DNA of 42,860 nucleotides, taken from NCBI RefSeq assembly GCF_002836415.1, contig NZ_PJBP01000126.1, positions 1 to 42,860 on the forward strand. The letters run 5' to 3'. Shown piece after piece: positions 23,916 through 33,301 of the stretch (within the stretch, counting starts at the first letter, position 1; every line of letters begins with the position of its first letter). Source of the DNA: Psychromonas sp. MB-3u-54 (GTDB taxonomy: Bacteria; Pseudomonadota; Gammaproteobacteria; Enterobacterales; Psychromonadaceae). A program made the position numbers and the translations under genes. Below the pieces are notes generated by a model. That model was not told the origin of the DNA. It did not search any database and was given only the letters and a program-made list of their open reading frames with translations.

Positions 23916-23924
23916 AAACAAAAA

Positions 23925-24195
23925 ATGGGACATCCAAAGCTTTCACTTCTAAAGTACCAAACCAATGCGGCTACGGAAATTTCCGTACGTTTTTCTTGTT
24001 TGAGAAATCACTTTAGCAAAGGAAATCATGGAGCGAATTGAACGCCAGTTCAGGATTATGAGCGGGCTAAGCTCTGCGTGCCCTTGTTGATTTCATTAGG
24101 CTCGGCTCTGCACATGGATGTGCTGTCCGAGCCGGTGCGTTAAGAAGTTATTGAGCAGACAAGAATAAAAAACGTCTCGGAACGGCATTCTTTTG
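23925..24195 (+). repeat. Dispersed repeat R, copy 5
   Basis: GGGACATCCAAAGCTTTCAC start as in copy 1; hairpin at 24099-24133 (GGCTCGG/CCGAGCC); then AACGTCTCGGAACGGCATTC leading into repeat B copy 2. Confidence 0.85.
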
Positions 24196-24199
24196 GTTA

Positions 24200-24385
24200 C
24201 TTTTCTTTTGCTGTTGAAAGAGCATGACTCCCTCGAACTGCGAAACTGCGTTTCGGTTTCTCATCATCTACACGCTGTCAAGGGCGGAATACCAACAATG
24301 AAAGTTAAACCAAACGCCTCAAGCGAAAGCTTACAATAAACCAATACGGCATCAACATTGTCATGCAGTGTAGGGGAATGAGAAA
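24200..24385. repeat. Dispersed repeat B, copy 2
   Basis: Same blocks and order as 23490-23685, with small indels. Confidence 0.8.
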
Positions 24386-24387
24386 TT

Positions 24388-24512
24388 CTCGCCGTCAAGG
24401 GCGAAACCACCAACAAAGAAAGTTAAACCAAACGCCTACAAGCGAAAGCTTACAAATAACCAATGCAGCATCAACATTACCACGCAGATCGTGGGAACGA
24501 GACGATCACTCT
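24388..24512. repeat. Dispersed repeat B, copy 3 (partial)
   Basis: Lacks the 5' third but repeats GCCGTCAAGGGCGAAACCAC, AACCAAACGCCTACAAGCGA and the end block with CATCAACATTACCACGCAGA. It stops just before the rnpB terminator. Confidence 0.75.
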
Positions 24513-24537
24513 CAGGCAAAGTTTGTATCTTAGAAAT

Positions 24538-24574
24538 GAAAAAACCCCGTTACAATTGCTTGTAACGGGGTTTT
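24538..24574 (-). terminator. rnpB terminator
   Basis: A 14-bp stem (24541-24554 with 24561-24574; GGGG/CCCC core) and, on the - strand, a run of T after the stem. It lies right after the 3' end of RNase P RNA. Confidence 0.9.
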
Positions 24575-24581
24575 AAATGGT

Positions 24582-24946
<365 letters not shown>

Positions 24947-24952
24947 CGGCAG

Positions 24953-24982
24953 ATTATACGGGATAATGAACGCCAATGACAA
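24953..24982 (-). promoter_or_regulatory. rnpB promoter
   Basis: On the - strand TTGTCA (24982-24977), 18 bases, then a perfect TATAAT (24958-24953), about 7 bases before the RNA 5' end. Confidence 0.8.
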
Positions 24983-25002
24983 GGCAAATCGTTGTTAGCG
25001 GC

Positions 25003-25863
25003 TTATAAGTTTTCTAATCCCCACTTATAGAGCTCATTTTTTTTCTGATCGTGAATTTGCGCCGTTAAAGCAGCTGCTTTTTTAAGCGGCAGCTGCTCCT
25101 TTAATAAAGTCAGCGTATTCAGCGCGACCTGCGGAATGGCATCATCATCTTTTTTAGTGCCTGCCACCATTAACACAAATTCACCACGGCAATGGTTAGT
25201 ATCCTCATTCAACCAAACTAACATCTCCTCTGCAGTCAGTGCATAAAAGGATTCAAAGATTTTAGTTAATTCCCGTGCAATAACCAATTTACGATCACCA
25301 CCAAAGATACTGATAATCTGCTCAACGGTATCCTGCACACGGCGCGGTGACTCATAAAAAATCATGGTCCGGGTTTCTTCAATTAATGCTTTTAATTTAT
25401 CCTGTTTACTTTTTCCCTTGGCAGGTAAAAAACCTTCAAAAGAAAATCGATCCGAGGGCATTCCCGCCGCACTTAATGCGGTTATTGCGGCACAGGCACC
25501 GGGAATAGGCACAATATCAACCCCTGCTGCGCGGCATTCGTTAACCAGGTGATAACCCGGATCACTTATTAATGGCGTGCCCGCATCGGATATTAATGCG
25601 ATTGACTGCCCGGCTTTAATTTTTTCTATCAGCACTTGTCCGCGTTGACGCTCATTATGGTCATGTAACGGAAACATCGGTTTTTTAATGTGATAATGAC
25701 TTAATAATTTTCCGCTATGACGTGTATCTTCAGCTGCAATCAAATCGACTTGTTGTAATGTTTCTATTGCCCGATAGGTAATATCACTGATATTTCCAAT
25801 GGGGGTAGCCACTATATAAAGTTTGGCAGGTAGTTGAGATGAAATTTGGCTCTTTTCGAACAT
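25003..25863 (-). CDS. rsmI: 16S rRNA (cytidine1402-2'-O)-methyltransferase
   Basis: SAM-dependent enzyme that 2'-O-methylates C1402 in the ribosomal P site. 286 residues, as in E. coli. Family motifs: LYIVATPIGNISDITYRA (N-terminus), AAEDTRHSGKLL, ALISDAGTPLISDPG, VPIPGACAAITALSAAGMPSD and FYESPRRV. Divergent from lpoA, the usual gammaproteobacterial arrangement; it lies just upstream of rnpB in the same direction. Confidence 0.97.
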   Translation of the reverse strand: MFEKSQISSQLPAKLYIVATPIGNISDITYRAIETLQQVDLIAAEDTRHSGKLLSHYHIKKPMFPLHDHNERQRGQVLIEKIKAGQSIALISDAGTPLISDPGYHLVNECRAAGVDIVPIPGACAAITALSAAGMPSDRFSFEGFLPAKGKSKQDKLKALIEETRTMIFYESPRRVQDTVEQIISIFGGDRKLVIARELTKIFESFYALTAEEMLVWLNEDTNHCRGEFVLMVAGTKKDDDAIPQVALNTLTLLKEQLPLKKAAALTAQIHDQKKNELYKWGLENL

Positions 25864-25973
25864 ATAATCGCCTTGATAAAGTGAATAAGATTGTTTAACT
25901 GATGCGGCAATATTACACTATAGCCATCTTGATACCTACATCGAATACTTGCGAGCTAAAAAGGGATGATATT

Positions 25974-27926
25974 TTGAATGTTTTAACCTCAGCACAACGC
26001 TTTTCATACTTGTTAATGATCTTAACAATGACATTTTTAACGGCGTGCAGTACGAGTCCTTCATCCCCAAAGGATAGTCCACCAGAACTCTTTTCCGAAT
26101 TAGCGAACAGCTCGGCATACTATCTGCAAAAGGATCAATTAACGCCAGATTCAAATAATGTTGATTGGCAGCTTTTAGCCGTTCAAGCGCTTATTGAGGA
26201 GGGCAAAGTTGTCCTTGCTGATTCTATTATTGACCATCTGCAAAGCAAGACACTTTTGAGTCAGAATAAAACATCACTGGATTTATTAATCGCGCAGAAT
26301 TTATTTTCCAAAAATCAATTCGACGAATCACAAAAGGCCTTAAGTGCAATTGATCCTGGACAGTTATCACAACTTGCCTCTATTACCTCTTTATCACTGC
26401 AGGCGGATCTTTATATAAAGCGCGAGAATCATTTAGCGGCATCAAATCTGTTATTAGCCTTCACCCCTTTATTACAAAGTGATAAACGTAAACAAAAATA
26501 CAATGATATTTTATTAACTCAGTTATCCCTATTACCAGCAAAGACCCTTAATCAATATGAAAAGGTCGACGCCGGTAAAATATACAGTGTTGAAAATGAC
26601 TTATTTAAAAAAGGCTGGTATGCCCTTGCGAGTATTTATCAGCGTTACCAGTTACGCATTAACCTTTTAAAACAAGCCATCAGTGATTGGAAAAAAAGCT
26701 ATCCACAGCACCCGGTACTGTTATTTATGCCGACAAAACTGATTAACATTCAAGAAATTGAACCTTTTCAGCCTGAAAATATTGCCGTTTTACTGCCAAT
26801 GTCGGGACGTTTTCAGGCACAGGGTAAATCAATTCAGTTAGGGATATTAGATGCATTTTATCGTCAGCAGCAGTTGAATAAATCGACAAGCAACGACGCG
26901 CTTACTATTAATGAAATGCACTCACCGACACTGCATTTTTATGATAGCCATGCGCAGACGGTGGAAGAGATCACCGCTCAGTTTGCACAAAATAAGATCG
27001 ATTTTGTTATTGGTCCATTATTAAAAAATGAGATTGAAACGTTTTTACCTTTGGTTGAAAAAATGCCGGTTTTAGCCCTAAACGGTTTTCCGGAAAGCAG
27101 TCTGGACAGTACTATTAATAGTACGCCTGAAACAGTCACGGCGGTAAAGCCTTGGCATTATTCATTTTCACTTTCCCCCGAACATGAAGCCAAACAAGCG
27201 GTTCAATTTATAAGCGCAAACAAACACCAAAATCCGCTTATTATTGCGCCTGATTCTGAATACGGAAAACGTGTTGCCGCGGCATTTAAAAATGAATGGC
27301 AAACACGCTATAACCGGGAAATTGAACAACATTTTTTCACTTCCAAGTCTAAATTAGATTCTTTTATTGAGCGCGTTTTACATACAAATCAAAGTCAAAC
27401 CCGTATTAATCAGATAGAAAATCTGACCCTTCTTCCGCTTGAAACAGCAGTACGCAGCCGTACCGATATTGATGCGATTTACCTGGTCAGTAAACGTGAT
27501 GAACTGATCTTACTTAAACCCTTTATCGACGTCACCGTCAGCCCTTTTGCTGACAAGATACCACTCTATGCCAGTTCTCGTTCTCATCAATTTGACCGTG
27601 GTGGTCTGCAAAATAAAGAGTTATCAAATTTTACATTTTCAGATATGCCCTTTCTTATCGATCAACAGGGTGAAATAATAACCACGCTTGATAATGTGTT
27701 GCCAAGACAATCCTACGCAGCGTTACGCTTGTTCGCCTTGGGTTTTGATAGCTACCAACTGATTGGACAATTAATGCAGTTACAAACCAGTGAAGGTTAT
27801 TACTATCCGGGTTTAGTCGGTCAGTTAAGCCTGAATTTAAGCAATACGGTTCAACCAACATTGAGTTGGGCAACGTACTATCAGGGAGAATTAATTGAAG
27901 TTACCTCGCCTACTACAAGCGAGTAA
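25974..27926 (+). CDS. lpoA: Outer-membrane lipoprotein activator of PBP1A
   Basis: LpoA reaches through the periplasm from the outer membrane to activate PBP1A in peptidoglycan synthesis. From the TTG at 25974 the protein has a lipoprotein signal with lipobox LTAC (Cys25), a TPR-like helical N-terminal half, and a C-terminal half of periplasmic-binding-protein fold (IAVLLPMSGRFQAQGKSIQLG; IDFVIGPLLKNEI). I prefer this start (about 650 residues): AAGGGATGA precedes it and it puts the signal peptide at the N-terminus. The ATG at 25902 would add 24 residues without a ribosome-binding site. Overlaps yraN by 32 bases. Confidence 0.95.
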   Translation: MNVLTSAQRFSYLLMILTMTFLTACSTSPSSPKDSPPELFSELANSSAYYLQKDQLTPDSNNVDWQLLAVQALIEEGKVVLADSIIDHLQSKTLLSQNKTSLDLLIAQNLFSKNQFDESQKALSAIDPGQLSQLASITSLSLQADLYIKRENHLAASNLLLAFTPLLQSDKRKQKYNDILLTQLSLLPAKTLNQYEKVDAGKIYSVENDLFKKGWYALASIYQRYQLRINLLKQAISDWKKSYPQHPVLLFMPTKLINIQEIEPFQPENIAVLLPMSGRFQAQGKSIQLGILDAFYRQQQLNKSTSNDALTINEMHSPTLHFYDSHAQTVEEITAQFAQNKIDFVIGPLLKNEIETFLPLVEKMPVLALNGFPESSLDSTINSTPETVTAVKPWHYSFSLSPEHEAKQAVQFISANKHQNPLIIAPDSEYGKRVAAAFKNEWQTRYNREIEQHFFTSKSKLDSFIERVLHTNQSQTRINQIENLTLLPLETAVRSRTDIDAIYLVSKRDELILLKPFIDVTVSPFADKIPLYASSRSHQFDRGGLQNKELSNFTFSDMPFLIDQQGEIITTLDNVLPRQSYAALRLFALGFDSYQLIGQLMQLQTSEGYYYPGLVGQLSLNLSNTVQPTLSWATYYQGELIEVTSPTTSE

Positions 27927-28263
27927 CTCAAAAGGGGTACTTGCAGAGAAACAAGCCTTATCTTATTTACAAGAGCAAGGCTTAAGGTTAATTTGCCAAA
28001 ATTATTACTGCCGTTTTGGTGAAATAGATTTGATCATGATCGATCAAGATACCGTCGTTTTTATTGAAGTGCGCTATAGAAAAAACTGTGATTTTGGCGG
28101 GCCATTTGCTTCTATTAATAAAAGTAAACAGCGTAAAATAATTACCACTGCTAAGCATTATTTGAGAACATTAGAGAATGAACCTTTTTGCCGCTTTGAT
28201 GCTATTGCCATCGACAGCAAATCAACCACACCCGCTTGGATCCAAAATGCCTTTCAAGAATAA
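27895..28263 (+). CDS. yraN: YraN family endonuclease-like protein (UPF0102)
   Basis: 122 residues with the UPF0102 nuclease-like core: AEKQALSYLQEQGLRLICQN, FGEIDLIMID and VVFIEVRYR (the E...D...ExR pattern of restriction-endonuclease-like folds). Exact role unknown. The TTG start at 27895 is supported by AGGGAG 7 bases upstream and lies inside lpoA, implying translational coupling. Confidence 0.93.
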   Translation: MKLPRLLQASNSKGVLAEKQALSYLQEQGLRLICQNYYCRFGEIDLIMIDQDTVVFIEVRYRKNCDFGGPFASINKSKQRKIITTAKHYLRTLENEPFCRFDAIAIDSKSTTPAWIQNAFQE

Positions 28264-28277
28264 GATGATATAACATA

Positions 28278-28865
28278 ATGATAAATGAAAAAATTCACGC
28301 ACACTTTGCCGAAAGTATTCAAACATCAATAGTGGCAGCTGAAGCGCTACCGGAATTAATTGAAAAAGCGGCCATATTATTGAGTAAAACACTGATCAGA
28401 GGCAATAAAATACTGGTTTGCGGTAATGGCGGCGCAGCCGCTTTGGCGCAGATTTTTGCCTCGCATCTGCTTAATAAATATGAAAAAGAACGCCCTTCTC
28501 TTCCGGCTATCGCTATCACAGCCGACTCGGCGCTGTTATCGGCGATTGCCACGGACAGCCATTTTAATGAGATTTACGCAAAACAGATTGCGGCACTGTC
28601 TCAAGATGGCGATCTGTTATTAGTTATCAGTCATGGCGGTAATAGCCGTAATTTAATTAAAGCCGTAGAAACTGCGCTGAGTAAAAATTTACAAATTATT
28701 ATACTAAATGGCGTGGATGGCGGCGAACTTGCCGGTTTGTTAGGCTCCGATGACATAGAAATCAGAGCGCCAAGTGACAAAGGATCACGTATCGAGGAGA
28801 TTCATCTTCTGGTTATTAACTGCTTGAGTGATTTGATTGATCAACAACTTTTCCCACAACAATAG
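28278..28865 (+). CDS. diaA: DnaA initiator-associating protein DiaA (SIS domain)
   Basis: A SIS-fold tetramer that binds DnaA and helps timely initiation at oriC. 195 residues, normal for the family; KILVCGNGGAAALAQIFASHL and LLLVISHGGNSRNLIKAVE are the two SIS signature regions. Located 14 bases after yraN in the usual yraN-diaA-dolP order. It is related to GmhA, but the neighbourhood indicates DiaA. Confidence 0.95.
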   Translation: MINEKIHAHFAESIQTSIVAAEALPELIEKAAILLSKTLIRGNKILVCGNGGAAALAQIFASHLLNKYEKERPSLPAIAITADSALLSAIATDSHFNEIYAKQIAALSQDGDLLLVISHGGNSRNLIKAVETALSKNLQIIILNGVDGGELAGLLGSDDIEIRAPSDKGSRIEEIHLLVINCLSDLIDQQLFPQQ

Positions 28866-28873
28866 GGCTTAAT

Positions 28874-29443
28874 ATGCAGAAAATATTTCTAAGCGTCTTT
28901 CTTGGTACTTTGTTACTGCTGCAGGGCTGCGCCGGTGGTTTAATTGTAATAGCAGGGACGGCGGTCACCGTTAGCAGCGATGAACGCAGTATTTCTGAGC
29001 AGCTAAGTGATGATTCATTGTCCATGGATGCCTTATATAAAATTAATGAACTTGACATTAATGATGAAAATATTCGCATTAACTTAGTCAGTAATAGCGG
29101 TTATCTGCTGGTGATAGGCCAAGTGACAAACCAACAATTAAGTATGCAGATAGAGGAAGAATTAAACACCCTGGAAAATGCAAAAGGCATTTATAACCAG
29201 TTAAGAATTGGTCAACCTATTGGTTTTGCACAGCAAAGTAAAGACAGCTGGATCACTGCAAAAGTTAAAGGCAAACTGACCGCCAATGATAATGTAAATC
29301 CCCTTAAAATTAAGGTCATAACTGAAAATTCAGAAGTGTTTTTAATTGGTAAAGTCACCACAGAAATGGCGGCTCAAGCAACGGCTATCACCCGTCAAGT
29401 TGATGGAGTAAAACGAGTAAATCGCGTTTTTCAGCTCAAATAA
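28874..29443 (+). CDS. dolP: Outer-membrane lipoprotein DolP (two BON domains)
   Basis: Formerly YraP; supports envelope integrity and outer-membrane protein assembly. 189 residues: lipobox LLQGC with Cys19, then two BON domains (about 45-115 and 120-189; the second shown by VFLIGKVTTEMAAQATAITR and VDGVKRVNRVFQL). It starts 8 bases after diaA and a terminator follows it. Confidence 0.95.
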   Translation: MQKIFLSVFLGTLLLLQGCAGGLIVIAGTAVTVSSDERSISEQLSDDSLSMDALYKINELDINDENIRINLVSNSGYLLVIGQVTNQQLSMQIEEELNTLENAKGIYNQLRIGQPIGFAQQSKDSWITAKVKGKLTANDNVNPLKIKVITENSEVFLIGKVTTEMAAQATAITRQVDGVKRVNRVFQLK

Positions 29444-29473
29444 CGTCATCATACTCGGTCTAAATTAGCGCAT

Positions 29474-29510
29474 AAAAAAAGGCTTAATCCACAGGATTAA
29501 GCCTTTTTTA
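29474..29510. terminator. Bidirectional terminator between dolP and yfgJ
   Basis: GGCTTAATCC/GGATTAAGCC with a 3-base loop, flanked by A7 and T6. It serves the convergent dolP (+) and yfgJ (-) transcripts. Confidence 0.92.
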
Positions 29511-29537
29511 TTACCCTGAAATAAGGGCGCTTTACGA

Positions 29538-29768
29538 TTATTCTTCTATTAACGAGTAAATCGCTGAGGATTTACTTTTTAATTCATTACACTTAACACA
29601 CCATAAATTTGCCGCACCGCAGGCCTGTAAAAGTTCAAGTTGGAAGCCGCACTGGCCACATAGCAGATCAAGTTTTAAGTCACTGCTGCAGGCATCACAA
29701 TGATAATGTTGTTTTTGGATGCCGTTGGACTCTATTTCATGGCCACATTTAGGGCATGTTAATGCCAT
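29538..29768 (-). CDS. yfgJ: Double zinc-ribbon protein YfgJ
   Basis: 76 residues with four CxxC knuckles (C5/C8, C24/C27, C37/C40, C57/C60), enough for two zinc ribbons. Role not established. Its position directly after der matches E. coli. The start codon overlaps the der stop (TAATG). Confidence 0.9.
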   Translation of the reverse strand: MALTCPKCGHEIESNGIQKQHYHCDACSSDLKLDLLCGQCGFQLELLQACGAANLWCVKCNELKSKSSAIYSLIEE

Positions 29769-31237
29769 TAATATTTAGTTTTCTTATGAAACTTCATCAG
29801 ACGTTGACGTTTATACATCTGATTCGGTGTTAATTTATTACGACGCCCTGCAAAAGGATTCGTACCTTCACGGAATTCAATACGAATAGGTGTACCCATA
29901 ATCCCCAGTGAACGGCGGAAGTAATTCATCAAATAACGTTTGTATGAATCCGCTAATTTTTTAACTTGATTACCATGGATAACAATCAATGGCGGATTGT
30001 AACCCCCTGCATGGGCATAACGTAATTTAACTCGACGGCTGCCTACCATAGGTGGCTCGTGATCAGCTGCTGCCATGGTCATAATACGCGTTAAAATTGA
30101 GGTAGAGATACGTTTTGTCGAAGAGTCATAGGCTTCTTCAACCGATTCATATAAATGGCCGACACCTGTTCCGTGCAGAGCAGAGATAAAATGAATCTTT
30201 GCAAAATCAATAAAACCTAAACGGCGATCCAGTTCACTTTTAACCCGATCCTTGTCGTATTCGGTCATACCATCCCATTTATTAACGGCAATAACGAGTG
30301 AACGTCCCGCATTCAGGGTAAAACCTAACAAACTTAAATCCTGATCCGAAATACCATCGCGTGCATCAATAATCAATAAAACAACATTACTGTCTTCAAT
30401 CGCTTTTAATGTTTTGATGACAGAAAATTTTTCAACGGTTTCGTTTACTTTTTTACGCTTGCGCACACCGGCAGTATCAATCAGAATATATTCCCGATCA
30501 TCACGGCTCATAGGAATATAAATACTATCACGTGTAGTCCCTGGCATATCGTATACAAGAACACGTTCTTCGCCTAAAATTCGATTGGTAAGCGTAGACT
30601 TACCCACGTTAGGACGGCCAATTAAAGCCAGTTTAATGGGTAAAGCCGCCAGGCGTTCCTGCTCTTTTAGCAATGCGGCTTCGTCTTCTTCAACAAATTC
30701 AAGACCGGTTTCCAGATCAGAAAAATCGTCTTCCAGCTCGACATCATCAAAGAAACCATCCAAGGCGATTTCAATCATTTGGCGCACGCCTTTACCCTGT
30801 GCAGCCGCGATATGATAAACCTCGCCAAGCCCAAGTGCATAAAACTCGGCACAAACAGAGTCAGCATCAACGCCATCTGTTTTGTTAGCAACAACAAAGA
30901 CTTTTTTATCTTGTTTACGCAGGTGATCTGCAATCGCTTCATCTGCGATGGTCATGCCGGCGCGTGCATCAACTAAAAATAAAACCGCATCGGCTTCATC
31001 AATCGCCAGTAAAGACTGACCCGCCATTAGAGCATCAATGCCCTCTTCATCGCCGGTAATACCACCGGTATCAATCACGATAAATTCGTGTTCATCTATT
31101 TTCGCCTGACCGTATTTACGATCTCGCGTTAAACCTGGAAAATCCGCGACTAATGCATCACGCGTACGCGTTAAGCGGTTAAACAAAGTTGATTTACCCA
31201 CATTTGGGCGGCCGACTAAAGCGACAACTGGTAACAT
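29768..31237 (-). CDS. der: Ribosome-assembly GTPase Der (EngA)
   Basis: Essential GTPase for 50S assembly with two G domains in tandem: [12 protein letters not shown] (about 8-19) and [12 protein letters not shown] (about 208-219), each followed by DTAG/DTGG switch motifs and NKTD or NKWD. A KH-like C-terminal domain ends in a basic tail. 489 residues, as usual. An acidic linker ([15 protein letters not shown]) joins the G domains. It is cut off from bamB by a terminator. Confidence 0.97.
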   Translation of the reverse strand: MLPVVALVGRPNVGKSTLFNRLTRTRDALVADFPGLTRDRKYGQAKIDEHEFIVIDTGGITGDEEGIDALMAGQSLLAIDEADAVLFLVDARAGMTIADEAIADHLRKQDKKVFVVANKTDGVDADSVCAEFYALGLGEVYHIAAAQGKGVRQMIEIALDGFFDDVELEDDFSDLETGLEFVEEDEAALLKEQERLAALPIKLALIGRPNVGKSTLTNRILGEERVLVYDMPGTTRDSIYIPMSRDDREYILIDTAGVRKRKKVNETVEKFSVIKTLKAIEDSNVVLLIIDARDGISDQDLSLLGFTLNAGRSLVIAVNKWDGMTEYDKDRVKSELDRRLGFIDFAKIHFISALHGTGVGHLYESVEEAYDSSTKRISTSILTRIMTMAAADHEPPMVGSRRVKLRYAHAGGYNPPLIVIHGNQVKKLADSYKRYLMNYFRRSLGIMGTPIRIEFREGTNPFAGRRNKLTPNQMYKRQRLMKFHKKTKY

Positions 31238-31256
31238 ATTTCAATCCTATCTAACA

Positions 31257-31290
31257 AAAAAAGCCCCTCCGCAATCAATGCGAGGGGCTG
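31257..31290 (-). terminator. Terminator between bamB and der
   Basis: On the - strand AGCCCCTC/GAGGGGCT with an inner GCA/TGC extension (one bulge) and a T-run after it. It ends the bamB message ahead of der, so der probably has its own promoter in the short gap or relies on read-through. Confidence 0.85.
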
Positions 31291-31316
31291 TAAGTATACA
31301 GTAAAAATGTAAAAGA

Positions 31317-32516
31317 TTATTCTACATTTATTGATGGTTTTTCAATCGCAACTAATTCTCCGCTGCGAGACAGTAAATAAAGGTGTGTTGCTGTCGTAAC
31401 CGGTTCTTTATATAACCCTTTAGAATCAATTTTTTGTTGCGCAACAAACTGACCGGTATCACGATTGATCCAGTGTAAGTAACCTTCTCCATCGCCAACC
31501 ACAAGATATTCATTAGCAACAGTGACGGCGGTGACATTACGGTAAGACAATTGTTTGTTTACCCAAATTTGATCGCCTGTGCGGCGGTCAACGGCATATA
31601 CCCAGCCGCGATAATCCGTTAAATAAAGACTATTGCCCGATAAGGTAATATTATTAAAACCGGAATACTTAGTTGACCAGAGCTGCTCACCCTTGAGAAG
31701 ATCAATGGCCGCTAAATTTCCGTTATAAGCGAGTGCAAAAATCTGACCGTTGGAGATGACCGGTTGCATATCGACATCCACAATACGATCTAATTCAGTC
31801 GCCCCATGCGGACGGGCGATTGGGAGTTGCCACAATGCTTGACCGGTCTCAAGTAACGCAGCTGAAACAAAACCATCTGCTCGACCGTAAATAATGCCGC
31901 CTTGAGAGATTGAAGGGGCAGAACTACCGCGTAAGGTTAAATTAGGCTGTTTATTGGTCAATGACCAAAGTTGTTCCCCGGTCTGGCTATCCAAAGTAAT
32001 CAGATCACCGCGGCTGGTATGCACAACAACTTTACCGTTTGCATAGGCGGGGTTAGCCAGCACTTCACCGCTGACGGTAGATAACCATTTTAACTCACCC
32101 GTGTTTTTATCAATCGCTAAAACTTGCGCATTTTCAGTGCCGATAAATAAGGTATCTATTGCCAGTGTGACACCACCGGAAAATCGTGCTGAACGGTTTG
32201 ATTGATTACTTTCATGCTCACTAAAATCATTGGACCAAAGTAATTCACCCTCATCCAAGGTAAAAGCTTTTATTTCCCCTTCACGAGAAGCGGCATAAAT
32301 AACGTCTGAATCAACGGCAGGTTGTAATTGTGAATAATATTTATCAACACCGTTACCCACACTTTTTTGCCAAGCAATCTTCGGTTGATAGGACGTTTCA
32401 AAAACAGGCAGTTCAGCCATCACCACAACATCTTCTTCACTATTAAAAAGCGAACAGCCCGTTAATAAAAAAGCGGTTCCCGAAATAACAGCAATACTTT
32501 TAAGCCATTTTTTCAT
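31317..32516 (-). CDS. bamB: BAM complex lipoprotein BamB
   Basis: Beta-propeller lipoprotein of the outer-membrane protein assembly machine. Signal peptide MKKWLKSIAVISGTAFLLTGC with lipobox Cys21, then SLFNSEEDVV, as in E. coli BamB, and repeated PQQ-like blades (TGELKWLSTVSG, LKGEQLWSTKYSG, TGDQIWVNKQLS). The start at 32516 (about 399 residues) is chosen because it puts the signal at the N-terminus; an ATG at 32573 would add 19 residues of poor fit and overlap yfgM. Confidence 0.96.
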   Translation of the reverse strand: MKKWLKSIAVISGTAFLLTGCSLFNSEEDVVVMAELPVFETSYQPKIAWQKSVGNGVDKYYSQLQPAVDSDVIYAASREGEIKAFTLDEGELLWSNDFSEHESNQSNRSARFSGGVTLAIDTLFIGTENAQVLAIDKNTGELKWLSTVSGEVLANPAYANGKVVVHTSRGDLITLDSQTGEQLWSLTNKQPNLTLRGSSAPSISQGGIIYGRADGFVSAALLETGQALWQLPIARPHGATELDRIVDVDMQPVISNGQIFALAYNGNLAAIDLLKGEQLWSTKYSGFNNITLSGNSLYLTDYRGWVYAVDRRTGDQIWVNKQLSYRNVTAVTVANEYLVVGDGEGYLHWINRDTGQFVAQQKIDSKGLYKEPVTTATHLYLLSRSGELVAIEKPSINVE

Positions 32517-32529
32517 CTGGTATCTCAAT

Positions 32530-33210
32530 CTATTTTTCAGTTTCAAGCGTGGGAGCGGCAATCGTTTTATCATTGACTATGGCAAGATCATCAAATTGTA
32601 ATTGCAGAATAGGTCCAACATTTCCCTCACTGGCATTAACTGCATTCTGAAATGCGCTACGTGCTTTTTCAGTATCACCCATTTTTAAATATATGCTGCC
32701 TTTAACTTGATTTGCTTTCGCTAAAAAACTGGCTTCAGTAATTAATGTCAGGGTTTTTAACGCCTGTTCATATTCACCTAGTTGGCCTTCAACGCGGGCT
32801 AAACGTAAATTGATAACGGCATTGAGTGGTGCATATTCATTTTGTGATTGAAGTTGTACAAATTGCGCTTTAGCGAGCGCGAAATCTTTTTGCTTTACTG
32901 CTTCTTTGGCAAGCAGTAAAGCAGCTAATACACCGTAGTTATTATTTTGGTTGTCAGCGATAAAAGCTCTGAGATTGTCAAGGCCTGCTTCACTGCCTTG
33001 GCTTTCAAACTTAACTAACATGTCCGAATAAGCCTGCGAAGCCTCTTCTTGGCCAGTGATCACCGACTCGTTATAAAAACGCCAGCCCCAAAGCCCGGCC
33101 AGACCGATAACGGCAGCAATCATTAATGTATTGCCGTTTTCTTTCCACCAGCTTTTAATGGCAATAACCTGCTGTTCTTCTGTTTCGTAACCTTCAATAA
33201 TATCAACCAC
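32530..33210 (-). CDS. yfgM: Periplasmic chaperone-like membrane protein YfgM
   Basis: Inner-membrane protein with one N-terminal membrane segment (TLMIAAVIGLAGLWGWRFY, about 28-47) and a periplasmic TPR-like domain; known to work near SecYEG and PpiD. 226 residues, slightly longer than in E. coli. Lies 14 bases before bamB and downstream of hisS, the conserved order. Confidence 0.93.
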   Translation of the reverse strand: MVDIIEGYETEEQQVIAIKSWWKENGNTLMIAAVIGLAGLWGWRFYNESVITGQEEASQAYSDMLVKFESQGSEAGLDNLRAFIADNQNNNYGVLAALLLAKEAVKQKDFALAKAQFVQLQSQNEYAPLNAVINLRLARVEGQLGEYEQALKTLTLITEASFLAKANQVKGSIYLKMGDTEKARSAFQNAVNASEGNVGPILQLQFDDLAIVNDKTIAAPTLETEK

Positions 33211-33301
33211 TTGTTATTCCTTATTATAGATTTAAATATAATTTAATCCCCAAACTACTTGAAGATGCAGATTCAGCATTTCGAGTAATTGGGGATATTA
33301 A

